The notes under the pieces are model-generated. The model searched no databases. It was given only the letters and a program-made list of their open reading frames with translations, and was not told the DNA's origin. From assembly GCF_026967985.1 (NCBI RefSeq), contig NZ_JAPVBJ010000003.1, forward strand, positions 62,001 to 126,000: a DNA stretch of 64,000 nucleotides, given 5' to 3'. Below, piece by piece: positions 10,367 through 21,026 of this stretch (the stretch's first letter is position 1; every line of letters begins with the position of its first letter). The position numbers and the translations under genes are program-made. The stretch is from Modestobacter sp. VKM Ac-2984 (GTDB lineage: Bacteria > Actinomycetota > Actinomycetes > Mycobacteriales > Geodermatophilaceae).

Positions 10367-12775
10367 ATGCGCCGCACCCCGTTCACCGCCGGCTGGCAGT
10401 TCCGGCCGCACGCCAACTCCTTCGCCGAGATGCACGGCGCCGCCCAGCCGTGGCGGGACGTCGTGCTGCCGCACGACGCGACCCTCGGCCAGCCGCGCGA
10501 TGCCGAGCACGGCCCCGCCGCGGGCTACTTCCCGCCCACCGCCGTGGAGTACCGGGCGGTGCTGCCGGTGACCGGCGACGACCACGACCAGGTGCTCGCC
10601 CTGCACTTCCAGGGCGTGTACCGCTCGGCCCGGGTGCTGGTGAACGGTCAGCTCGCCGCCACCTGGTCGTCGGGCTGGACCGAGGCCGTCGTCCCGCTGG
10701 CCGACCACCTCCGGTACGACGGGACCGACGAGGTGCGCGTGCTGTGCCGGGCCGGCCGGGACGCCCGCTGGTACGCCGGGGCTGGCATCCACCGTCCGGT
10801 GCACCTGCTGCGCGGCCCGCTGGTGCACCTGGCCGCCGACGGTGTCCGGGTGGTCACCGAGGAGCTCGACGGCTCGCGCGCCGTCGTCTCGGTCGCCTCG
10901 ACCGTCGTGCACGCCGGGCGGGGACTGGCCAGCCGGACCGTGCGTGTCCGGCTGGTCGACGACGCCGGGGCCGTGGTGGCCGAGGCTGTCTCGCCGGTCA
11001 CCGTGCTGCCGGGGGAGCCCGCCGTCGTCCGCCAGCGGCTGCTGGTGGCCGACCCGGCGCCGTGGAGCCCGACGTCGCCGCGGCTGCACACCGTCGAGGC
11101 GGTGCTGCTCGACGGCGACGTCGAGACCGACACCGAGACGGTCACCACCGGCCTGCGGACCCTGTCCCTGGACCCCGAGCGGGGACTGCGGATCAACGGC
11201 CAGACGGTGCTGCTGCGTGGGGCCTGCGTGCACAGCGACAACGGCGTGCTGGGCTCGGCCGCGATCGGCCGGGCCGACGAACGTCGGGTGGAGCTGCTGG
11301 CGGCGGCCGGGTTCAACGCACTGCGCAGCTCGCACAACCCGATGAGCCGGGCGATGCTCGCCGCCTGCGACCGGGTGGGCGTGCTGGTGATGGACGAGCT
11401 CACCGACACCTGGACCCAGGGCAAGTCCACCGAGGACGACGCCGGCCACTTCGCCGACACCTGGCGGTCCGACGTCGCCTCCATGGTCCGGCGTGGGGCC
11501 AACCACCCCAGCATCGTGCTGTGGTCCATCGGCAACGAGATCCCCGAGGTGTCCGACCCGCGCGGCGCGCTGTGGTCGCGCCGGCTGGCCGAGGCCGTCC
11601 GTGCCGAGGACCCCACCCGGTTCGTCACGAACGGGGTCAACGCGATGCTGGCCGTCATCGAGGAGGCCCGGGGGCCCCAGGCAGCCGAGCTGGGCATCAA
11701 CACGATGCTCACCGACATGGGCGAGTTCATGGACCACCTGTCGGGCACCGAGCTGGTCGCCCGGCGCACCGAGGAGTCCTTCGACGTGCTCGACGTCGCC
11801 GGGATGAACTACATGGAGGCCCGGTACGCGATCGACCGGGAGCTGTTCCCGCGCCGGGTGATCGTGGGCTCGGAGACCTTCGCCACCAAGAGCGACCGGC
11901 TCTGGCGACTGGTCCAGGACCACCCGCACGTCATCGGCGACTTCACCTGGACCGGCTGGGACTACCTCGGCGAGGCCGGCGTCGGCCGGGTCGCCGACAG
12001 CGAGGACCCGGCCGCCGGCGGCTTCCACGGGCCCTTCCCGTGGCTGCTGGCCTGGTGCGGCGACCTCGACATCACCGGGCACCGCCGGCCGGCGTCCTAC
12101 TACCGGGAGACCGTGTTCGGGCTGCGCACCGCACCGGCGATCGTCGTCGTCCGGCCCGAGCGGTCGGGGCGGACGACGGTCTCGACGCCGTGGGCGTGGG
12201 CGGACTCGGTGGCCGACTGGGCCTTCACCGGTGCCGAGGGCGTCCCGCTGACCGTCGAGGTCTACAGCGACGCCGAGGAGGTGGAGTTGCTGCTGGGCAA
12301 CCGGTCGCTGGGCACCGCCCCGGCGGGGGAGGCCCACCGGTTCCGGGCGGAGTTCACCGTGCCGTGGGCCCCGGAGGACCTGGTGGCCGTGGCCCGCACG
12401 GGCGGCGCAGAGACCGGGCGCACGGTCCTGCGGCCGGCGTCGGGACCGGTCGGGCTCGTGGCCACCGCCGACCGCACGGTGCTGCGGGCCGACGACGCAG
12501 ACCTGGCCTTCGTCGCGATCGCGCTCACCGACGTCGCCGGGACCGTCGCACTCGGGGTGGACCGCGAGGTCACGGTGACCGTCGAGGGGGCGGGCACGCT
12601 GGTCGGGCTGGGCAGCGCGGCGCCGGCGACGGCGGAGTCCTACCTCGACGCCGTGCACACGACCTTCGACGGCCGGGCGCTCGCCGTCGTCCGCCCGACC
12701 GGCCCGGGGACCATCACCGTGACGGCGACGGCCGAGGGCTGCGCCCCGGTCACCGTGTCGGTCGAGGCCCGCTGA
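10367..12775 (+). CDS. GH2-family beta-glycosidase (beta-galactosidase type)
   Basis: 802 residues from ATG 10367 (MRRTPFTAGWQF). The family GH2 layout is visible: a jelly-roll sugar-binding N-domain with FQGVYRSARVLVNGQ, immunoglobulin-like domains, then the TIM barrel. The acid/base residue sits in LWSIGNEIPEV (Glu391) and the nucleophile candidate in VIVGSETFA (Glu503), followed by FTWTGWDYLGEAG and a C-terminal domain. It probably cleaves terminal beta-galactosides or a related beta-linked sugar in the cytoplasm; there is no signal peptide. The gene is divergent from the SDR gene and followed by a strong hairpin. Beta-glucuronidase or beta-mannosidase activity cannot be excluded. Confidence 0.92.
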   Translation: MRRTPFTAGWQFRPHANSFAEMHGAAQPWRDVVLPHDATLGQPRDAEHGPAAGYFPPTAVEYRAVLPVTGDDHDQVLALHFQGVYRSARVLVNGQLAATWSSGWTEAVVPLADHLRYDGTDEVRVLCRAGRDARWYAGAGIHRPVHLLRGPLVHLAADGVRVVTEELDGSRAVVSVASTVVHAGRGLASRTVRVRLVDDAGAVVAEAVSPVTVLPGEPAVVRQRLLVADPAPWSPTSPRLHTVEAVLLDGDVETDTETVTTGLRTLSLDPERGLRINGQTVLLRGACVHSDNGVLGSAAIGRADERRVELLAAAGFNALRSSHNPMSRAMLAACDRVGVLVMDELTDTWTQGKSTEDDAGHFADTWRSDVASMVRRGANHPSIVLWSIGNEIPEVSDPRGALWSRRLAEAVRAEDPTRFVTNGVNAMLAVIEEARGPQAAELGINTMLTDMGEFMDHLSGTELVARRTEESFDVLDVAGMNYMEARYAIDRELFPRRVIVGSETFATKSDRLWRLVQDHPHVIGDFTWTGWDYLGEAGVGRVADSEDPAAGGFHGPFPWLLAWCGDLDITGHRRPASYYRETVFGLRTAPAIVVVRPERSGRTTVSTPWAWADSVADWAFTGAEGVPLTVEVYSDAEEVELLLGNRSLGTAPAGEAHRFRAEFTVPWAPEDLVAVARTGGAETGRTVLRPASGPVGLVATADRTVLRADDADLAFVAIALTDVAGTVALGVDREVTVTVEGAGTLVGLGSAAPATAESYLDAVHTTFDGRALAVVRPTGPGTITVTATAEGCAPVTVSVEAR

Positions 12776-12776
12776 C

Positions 12777-12825
12777 GTGCGTCCCGTTGCGGTGTCGCCA
12801 CGGGGTACACCGCAACGGGACGCAC
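12777..12825. repeat. Perfect 19-bp inverted repeat with 11-base loop, directly after the GH2 stop
   Basis: The arms 12777-12795 and 12807-12825 are exact reverse complements (GTGCGTCCCGTTGCGGTGT and its inverse) around the loop CGCCACGGGGT. It begins two bases after the GH2 stop codon. It would act as a strong RNA hairpin and possibly as a terminator, but there is no T-run after it. The length and perfection of the arms look more like a dispersed palindromic element than an ordinary terminator. Confidence 0.8.
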
Positions 12826-12850
12826 CTCGACGCGCGGCTACCGTGCCGGC

Positions 12851-13438
12851 ATGACGGACGACGGCAGCCGGGTCCAGCCGTGGGGCGCGGGCACGTGGAC
12901 GACGCCGCCGGTCTCGGCCACCGAGGACGGCACCGACCTGCTGGTCACCGCCGCGGAGGGCAGCGACGCCTGGCGGCACACCTCCTACGGCTTCGTCCAC
13001 GACGACGCCCACGCGTTGCTGGGCCCGCTGGACGGTGCGGTCGAGGTGACCGTCGACGTCGACTTCGACCAGCAGTTCGACCAGGCCGGGCTCATGCTGC
13101 GAGCCGGCGCGGAGACCTGGCTGAAGGCCGGCGTCGAGTTCTCGGACGGGTCGCCGCAGCTCGGCGCCGTCGTCACCCTCGGGCACTCGGACTGGTCGGT
13201 CGCCCCGGTGCCGGACTGGGCCGGCCGCCGGGTCACCGTCCGGGCCAGCCGGGCCGGCGACGCGGTGACCGTCCGGGCGCGGGTGGACGACGAGCCGTTC
13301 CGGCTGGTCCGGGTCGCCTGGTTCCCGCCGGACGCCGAGGTGCAGGCCGGGCCGTACTGCTGCGCCCCGACCCGGGCCGGCCTCGTCGTCCGCTTCCGAC
13401 GCTGGACGACCGGGCCGGCGGACGCCGCTCTGCACTGA
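12851..13438 (+). CDS. DUF1349 (YdfB-like) carbohydrate-binding-fold protein
   Basis: 195 residues from ATG 12851. The sequence has the DUF1349 pattern, with SDAWRHTSYGFVHDDAHALL, VDVDFDQQFDQAGLML and WLKAGVEFSDGSPQLGAVVT in the usual order, ending with a beta-strand (GLVVRFRRW). The fold is a concanavalin-like beta-sandwich, and the family has no settled biochemical role. Placement between GH2 and GH3 genes suggests sugar recognition or a non-catalytic helper. No signal peptide. It is separated from GH2 by the large hairpin and from GH3 by 62 bases, so it may share the GH3 transcript. Confidence 0.85.
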   Translation: MTDDGSRVQPWGAGTWTTPPVSATEDGTDLLVTAAEGSDAWRHTSYGFVHDDAHALLGPLDGAVEVTVDVDFDQQFDQAGLMLRAGAETWLKAGVEFSDGSPQLGAVVTLGHSDWSVAPVPDWAGRRVTVRASRAGDAVTVRARVDDEPFRLVRVAWFPPDAEVQAGPYCCAPTRAGLVVRFRRWTTGPADAALH

Positions 13439-13500
13439 ACCCCTCCCGCTGGATGGCATGTGCGGCGACGCGGGCGGCCGGCGGTCGGCAGGATCGGGGA

Positions 13501-15732
13501 GTGACTGCCACCACCCCGTCCGACCCGACCGCGCTGCCGCTGGAGCAGAAGGCGGCCCTCCTCTCCGGCCAGGACTTCTGGTCCACCCCGCCGGTCGAGG
13601 CGGCCGGCCTGCCGTCGGTGGTGCTCACCGACGGTCCCCACGGCGTCCGCCGGCAGGTGGGCGACCTCGACCAGATCGGCCTGCTGGAGAGCGTGCCGGC
13701 CACCTGCTTCCCGCCCGCCGTCGCCGTGGGGTCCAGCTGGGACCCGGAGACCGCCGAGCGGATCGGGGCGGCGATCGGGGTCGAGGCGCGCGCGATCGGC
13801 GTCCCCGTCGTCCTCGGACCGGGGGTGAACATCAAGCGGTCGCCGCTGTGCGGGCGCAACTTCGAGTACTACTCCGAGGACCCGCTGCTGGCCGGGGTGC
13901 TCGGCGCCGCGCACGTCCGCGGCCAGCAGGGGGCGGGCGTAGGCGCGTCGGTGAAGCACTTCGCGGCCAACAACCAGGAGACCCAGCGCATGCAGGTCAG
14001 CGCGGACGTCGACGAGCGCACGCTGCGCGAGATCTACCTGCCGGCCTTCGAGCGGGTGGTCACCGAGGCCCAGCCGGCCACCGTCATGTGCGCCTACAAC
14101 AAGGTGAACGGGGTCTACGCCTCGCAGCACCACTGGCTGCTCACCGAGGTGCTGCGCGAGGAGTGGGGCTTCACCGGGGCCGTCGTCTCCGACTGGGGTG
14201 CGGTCGACGACCGGGTCGCCGCACTCGAGGCGGGCCTGGACCTGCAGATGCCCGGTGACCACGGCGCCGGCAACGCCCTGGTGGTGGACGCCGTCCGCAA
14301 CGGGCGGCTGGACGAGGCCGTCGTCGACCGCAGCGTCCGCCGGGTCGCCGCACTGGCCGGGTACGCCAGCGAGCCGACCGACGGGTTCGACGCCGACGCC
14401 CACCACGCGCTGGCCCGCGAGCTCGCGACCGGCTGCGCGGTGCTGCTGAAGAACGACGGCGGCGCGCTGCCGCTGGCCGCCGGGCAGCGGGTCGCCGTGG
14501 TCGGCGAGTTCGCCCGCACGCCGCGGTTCCAGGGCGGCGGCAGCTCGCACGTCAACGCCACCCGGGTCGACGACGCGCTCACCGCGCTGCAGGCCGTGCA
14601 CCCGGACCTCGCCTTCGCGCCCGGCTACGCCCTCGACGGCGCCGGCGACGCCACCGCGCTGCGGGAGGAGGCCGTCGGCCTGGCCCGGGACGCCGGCGTC
14701 ACCGTGGTCTTCGCCGGGCTGGCCGAGGCCGACGAGACCGAGGGCGTCGACCGCACCCATCTCGACCTGCCCGCGGCGCAGGTCGAGCTGATCCGCGCGG
14801 TGGCCGCGGTCAGCGCCCGCACGGTCGTCGTCCTCTCCTCCGGCAGCGTGGTCTCCCTGGAGGGCTGGCACGACGACGTCGACGCCGTGCTCGCCGGCTT
14901 CCTGCTCGGCCAGGCCGGCGGCAGCGCGCTGGCCGACCTGCTCACCGGCGCCGCCGACCCGTCGGGCCGGCTGGCCGAGACCATCCCGCTGCGGCTGGCG
15001 GACACCCCGAGCTTCCTCGACTTCCCAGGGGAGCAGGGACACGTCCGCTACGCCGAGGGCGTGATGGTCGGCTACCGCCAGTTCGTCACCGTCGACCGCT
15101 CGGTGCGGTACCCGTTCGGCCACGGGCTGAGCTACACGACGTTCACCACGAGCGACCTGCAGGTCTGGGCCGTCGGCGACGACGCGGCCACGGTGACCCT
15201 GACGGTGACCAACACCGGCGCGCGGGCCGGCCGGCACGTCGTGCAGGTCTACGTCGCGACCACCGCCGGACCGGTGCGGCGGCCCGCCCGCGAGCTACGC
15301 GCCTTCACCAAGGTCTCGCTGGCGGCGGGGGAGTCGACGACGGTGGCGCTCGAGCTGGACCGCCGGGCGTTCGCCTACTGGGACGTCCGGGAGCACGCCT
15401 GGGTCGTCGCGCCGGGGGAGCACACCGTGCAGATCGGTCGCAGCGCCACCGACGTCGTCGACGAGCGCACGATCGACCTCGCCGGGGACGTCGTCGTGCG
15501 GGAGCTGACCCTGCAGTCGTCGGTCGCCGAGTGGTTCGAGCACCCGGTCGCCGGCCCGCAGCTGCTGGAGGGCTTCCTGGCGACGATGCCCGAGGGCGCC
15601 GCGGAGATGCACGCCGGGATGCTGCAGATGATCGGCTCGATGCCCATGCGGCGCTTCGCCGCGGACTTCGGTGGGGCGATCCCCGCCGCGGAGCTCGAGC
15701 GGCTCATGGCGGCGGCCCGGGCCGCCCGGTGA
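13501..15732 (+). CDS. GH3-family beta-glucosidase
   Basis: 743 residues from GTG 13501, with a purine-rich GGATCGGGGA directly before it. GH3 features occur in order: the N-terminal barrel with VLGPGVNIKRSPLCGRNFEYYSEDP (quoted in part: GRNFEYYSEDP), SVKHFAANNQE, and the nucleophile in VVSDWGAV (Asp231). The alpha/beta sandwich and a fibronectin-III-like domain (TLTVTNTGARAG) follow. An extra C-terminal stretch of about 80 residues, rich in Met, follows the fibronectin domain, as in several actinobacterial GH3 enzymes. It would release glucose, or another beta-linked sugar such as xylose, from plant glycosides in the cytoplasm. GTGA overlap couples it to the SGNH esterase gene. Confidence 0.94.
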   Translation: MTATTPSDPTALPLEQKAALLSGQDFWSTPPVEAAGLPSVVLTDGPHGVRRQVGDLDQIGLLESVPATCFPPAVAVGSSWDPETAERIGAAIGVEARAIGVPVVLGPGVNIKRSPLCGRNFEYYSEDPLLAGVLGAAHVRGQQGAGVGASVKHFAANNQETQRMQVSADVDERTLREIYLPAFERVVTEAQPATVMCAYNKVNGVYASQHHWLLTEVLREEWGFTGAVVSDWGAVDDRVAALEAGLDLQMPGDHGAGNALVVDAVRNGRLDEAVVDRSVRRVAALAGYASEPTDGFDADAHHALARELATGCAVLLKNDGGALPLAAGQRVAVVGEFARTPRFQGGGSSHVNATRVDDALTALQAVHPDLAFAPGYALDGAGDATALREEAVGLARDAGVTVVFAGLAEADETEGVDRTHLDLPAAQVELIRAVAAVSARTVVVLSSGSVVSLEGWHDDVDAVLAGFLLGQAGGSALADLLTGAADPSGRLAETIPLRLADTPSFLDFPGEQGHVRYAEGVMVGYRQFVTVDRSVRYPFGHGLSYTTFTTSDLQVWAVGDDAATVTLTVTNTGARAGRHVVQVYVATTAGPVRRPARELRAFTKVSLAAGESTTVALELDRRAFAYWDVREHAWVVAPGEHTVQIGRSATDVVDERTIDLAGDVVVRELTLQSSVAEWFEHPVAGPQLLEGFLATMPEGAAEMHAGMLQMIGSMPMRRFAADFGGAIPAAELERLMAAARAAR

Positions 15733-16520
15733 CCCGCTACGTCGCCCTGGGCAGCTCCTTCGCCGCCGGCCCCGGCATCGACCCGATCCTGGTCCCCGAG
15801 TGCGCCCGGTCGGGCCGCAACTACGCGCAGCTGGCCGCCGAGCGGCTCGGGTACGACCTGGTCGACGTCAGCTCGGGTGGGGCGACGATCGACGACGTCC
15901 TCACCCGGCCGCAGGCGCTGTTGGCCGGCGGGACGGTGCCGCCGCAGGTCGACGCGGTCGGCCCGGACGCCGACCTGGTGACCGTGACCGTCGGCGGGAA
16001 CGACGTCGACTACCTGCTCACCCTGCTGCGCTGCTCGTCCCGGGCCGACCCGGCGGGCGTGCCGCTGCCGGCCCGGGCGTTCTTCAGCACGCCGGTCGAC
16101 CCGGCCGCGGTGCACGCGGCGCTGGCGGTCCTGCCGGACCGGCTGGCCCAGCTGGTCGGGGAGGTCCGCCGGCGGGCGCCCCGAGCGAGGGTGGTGCTGG
16201 TCGACTACCTCACCGTGGTGCCGGAGCAGGCGACGGCCGGCTTCCCGATGAGCGAGGAGCACCGCGTGTTGTGCGCCGACGTCGGCCGGCGGCTGGAGGC
16301 GGCGACCGCGGCGGCCGCGCGCGAGGTCGGGGCGGAGCTGGTGACCGCCTCGGCGGCCTCCCGCGACCACGCCGTCGGCTCGCGGGAGCCGTGGGTCACC
16401 GGCTGGGTGTTCGGCGACCTGCTGGGCGGCGGGGTCGCCCCGTACCACCCGAACGCGGCCGGGATGCGCGCCGTCGCAGACCTGCTGGTCGAGCAGCTGA
16501 CGGCCCACCCCGCGCGCTGA
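15729..16520 (+). CDS. SGNH/GDSL-type esterase
   Basis: 263 residues from GTG 15729, overlapping the GH3 stop. The SGNH blocks are visible: block I YVALGSSFAAG (nucleophile Ser), block II-like SSGGAT, block III GGNDVDY and block V YHPNAAG with the catalytic His. No signal peptide is present, so this is probably a cytoplasmic carbohydrate esterase that removes acetyl groups from imported oligosaccharides, as rhamnogalacturonan acetylesterases do. A lipase role is the alternative. Coupling to the GH3 gene supports the carbohydrate role. Confidence 0.87.
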   Translation: MTRYVALGSSFAAGPGIDPILVPECARSGRNYAQLAAERLGYDLVDVSSGGATIDDVLTRPQALLAGGTVPPQVDAVGPDADLVTVTVGGNDVDYLLTLLRCSSRADPAGVPLPARAFFSTPVDPAAVHAALAVLPDRLAQLVGEVRRRAPRARVVLVDYLTVVPEQATAGFPMSEEHRVLCADVGRRLEAATAAAAREVGAELVTASAASRDHAVGSREPWVTGWVFGDLLGGGVAPYHPNAAGMRAVADLLVEQLTAHPAR

Positions 16521-16594
16521 CCGGCGGTTCGTCCCGGCGGCGGCGGGCAAGGAGGACGGGTCGCACCCGAACCCCCGAGAGGAACACCGCCCCC

Positions 16595-17611
16595 ATGCGC
16601 GGAGCAGTCCTGCACGCCCCCGGCGACGTCCGCATCGAGCAGCTCGACGACCCGCGGGTCGTCGAGCCCACCGACGCCGTCGTCCGGGCCTCCGCCACCT
16701 GCGTGTGCGGCTCGGACCTGTGGCCCTACCGCGGCATCAACGAGGTGACCGAGCCGACGCCGATCGGGCACGAGTACTGCGGGATCGTCGAGGCGGTCGG
16801 CAGCGACGTCACCACGATCCGGCCCGGCCAGTTCGTCATCGTGCCGTTCATCGCCTCGGACGGAACCTGCGCGCACTGCCGGGCCGGCTACCAGAGCGCC
16901 TGCGTGAACCGGGTGGGCATCACCGGCGCCCAGGCCGAGCTGCTGCGGGTGCCGCACGCCGACGGCACCCTCGTCGCCACGCCCGAGGTGCCGTCGGCGG
17001 AGCTGCTGCCCAGCCTGCTCACCCTGTCCGACGTCATGGCCACCGGCTGGTTCGCCGCCGTCGCCGCCGGGGTGCAGCCGGGGATGACCGTCGCGGTGGT
17101 GGGCGACGGCGCCGTCGGGCTGCTCGGCGTGCTGTCGGCCGCCCAGCTAGGGGCCGAGCGGATCATCGCCATGAGCCGGCACGAACCGCGGCAGCGGTTG
17201 GCCACCGGGTTCGGCGCGACCGACATCGTGACCGAGCGCGGCGACGAGGGCGTCGCGCGGATCCGGGACCTCACCGGCGGGGTGGGGGCCGACGCCGTCC
17301 TGGAGTGCGTGGGCACCGCCGAGTCGATGGACCAGGCCATCCGCTCCACCCGCCCCGGTGGCGGCGTCGGGTTCGTCGGCGTCCCGCACGGCGTGGAGAT
17401 CACCGGGCGGCAGCTGTTCTCCACCATGGTGCGGCTGCACGGCGGGCCCGCCCCCGTGCGTCGCTTCCTGCCCGACCTGATCGACCGGGTCTGGTCCGGG
17501 GCGATCGACCCGGGCCGGGTGTTCGACCTGACCCTGCCGCTGGACCAGGCGGCCGAGGGCTACCGCGCGATGGACGAGCGGCGCGCGGTCAAGGCGCTGC
17601 TGACGCCCTGA
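16595..17611 (+). CDS. Zinc-dependent alcohol dehydrogenase (MDR family)
   Basis: 338 residues from ATG 16595, with ribosome site GAGAGGA 11 bases upstream. It shows the catalytic-zinc Cys in CVCGSD, the GHEYCG signature and the Rossmann loop VVGDGAVGLLGV. The structural-zinc lobe reads DGTCAHCRAGYQSAC, with Asp where the first of the four usual cysteines would be, so structural zinc may be bound atypically or not at all. It likely oxidises a sugar alcohol or aldehyde released by the upstream hydrolases. It is convergent with the nucleoside-hydrolase-like gene, 4 bases away, and 74 bases after the esterase, so it may be read from its own promoter. Confidence 0.92.
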   Translation: MRGAVLHAPGDVRIEQLDDPRVVEPTDAVVRASATCVCGSDLWPYRGINEVTEPTPIGHEYCGIVEAVGSDVTTIRPGQFVIVPFIASDGTCAHCRAGYQSACVNRVGITGAQAELLRVPHADGTLVATPEVPSAELLPSLLTLSDVMATGWFAAVAAGVQPGMTVAVVGDGAVGLLGVLSAAQLGAERIIAMSRHEPRQRLATGFGATDIVTERGDEGVARIRDLTGGVGADAVLECVGTAESMDQAIRSTRPGGGVGFVGVPHGVEITGRQLFSTMVRLHGGPAPVRRFLPDLIDRVWSGAIDPGRVFDLTLPLDQAAEGYRAMDERRAVKALLTP

Positions 17612-17615
17612 CCGG

Positions 17616-18563
17616 TCAGGAGCTCGCCTCGGCTCGGGCGTGCAGCTGCACCTTGGCGTACAGGTCCTCGATCATCAGCCGGCAGTCGAGGTGGGTGTAG
17701 ACGCGCATCGGCCGCGCACCGGGAACGGCGGTGTACTGCCCGTCCGCAGAGATCCCCGGTGTGTCCCGGACGACGTGTCGACTCGAGGAGGGGTCCGGCT
17801 CGAACGCCGACTGCAGCGCGGTGAGCAGCACCAGTGGGCTGTCGCCGAGGATGTAGGTCTCGCCGAGGTCGAACCCGTGCTGGATGGCCTCCGTACGGAG
17901 GCCGTCCAGCACGGCGAACAGCCGCGCACCCAGCGGCCCGTGCTCGGCCATCCGCAGCTGCAGCTCGGCGAAGGTGGCGAGCGTCTGCCGGTAGGCGTCG
18001 CGAGGTACCTGCCAGATCGGGATGGCGGAGTCGCCGAACACGACCGATCCGGCCAGCACGTCGATGAGCAGGTTGTACTCGATCGGCATCGCGCCCGCTG
18101 GCGGCTCGGCCAGGCCGGGGTGCTCGGGCCCGCCGATCCAGACCAGCGTGAGCCGCTCGGCGATCCGCGGCTCGATCAGCCAGGCACTGGCGACCTCGGT
18201 GAGTCCGGCACCCGCGCAGACGTACAGCGGGCTGTCGACGTCGGTGCGCATGGCCTCGGCGACCAGCGCCTCGGCGGCAGCGGACCGGATCGGCGTCACC
18301 CGGTCGGTCAGACCGACGTTGGACCCGGCGAGGACGGGGACGTCGGGGCGGCCGGCCAGCGCGAGCACCTCGCGGGCGAGCTCGGCGGCGTTGTCGGCGG
18401 TGGTGTCCGAGGGATCGAAGTGGTCACCGGGCCGCAGGTGCGAACCGATGACCAGCCGCAGGTCGACCGACGGTGAGAGCGCGTGGTGCGCCAGCTGGAC
18501 GAGGCCGTCGGGGTCGCCGCTGAAGTCGTTGTCGACGACGACGCGGATGCGGGGCTGGTTCAT
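17616..18563 (-). CDS. Nucleoside hydrolase-like protein (second copy)
   Basis: 315 residues from ATG 18563, with GGAGG 12 bases upstream inside the preceding gene. It is a paralogue of the 8530-9375 product: VVVDNDFSGDPDGLVQLAHH, the LAGSNVGL and LTLVWIGGPEHPGL stretches, and a C-terminal THLDCRLMIEDL are shared. The same departure from the classical DxDxGxDD metal motif is kept, which suggests a subfamily with its own conserved chemistry. It follows the exporter gene by 3 bases and is probably co-transcribed with tetR and the exporter. Function beyond an N- or O-riboside hydrolase fold is unknown. Confidence 0.78.
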   Translation of the reverse strand: MNQPRIRVVVDNDFSGDPDGLVQLAHHALSPSVDLRLVIGSHLRPGDHFDPSDTTADNAAELAREVLALAGRPDVPVLAGSNVGLTDRVTPIRSAAAEALVAEAMRTDVDSPLYVCAGAGLTEVASAWLIEPRIAERLTLVWIGGPEHPGLAEPPAGAMPIEYNLLIDVLAGSVVFGDSAIPIWQVPRDAYRQTLATFAELQLRMAEHGPLGARLFAVLDGLRTEAIQHGFDLGETYILGDSPLVLLTALQSAFEPDPSSSRHVVRDTPGISADGQYTAVPGARPMRVYTHLDCRLMIEDLYAKVQLHARAEASS

Positions 18564-18566
18564 CGG

Positions 18567-20898
<2,332 letters not shown>

Positions 20899-20920
20899 CG
20901 CGCGAGCATGACAGGAAAAG

Positions 20921-20933
20921 TGCAGGGACTGCA
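20921..20933. promoter_or_regulatory. Candidate TetR operator
   Basis: TGCAG-GGA-CTGCA is a 5-3-5 inverted repeat in an AT-richer pocket (flanks AAAAG and AAACAT) just ahead of the tetR start, in the divergent space shared with the NmrA-like gene. Position and symmetry fit autoregulation by the adjacent TetR. The arms are short, so chance remains possible. Confidence 0.4.
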
Positions 20934-21026
20934 AACATGCGGACGCTGCACGGCGCGTCACCGGTGTCCGGTCGTGACCGCAGAGGCAGGACAGCAGAGC
21001 GGGCGGTCATCGGCGAGGATCGGCCG

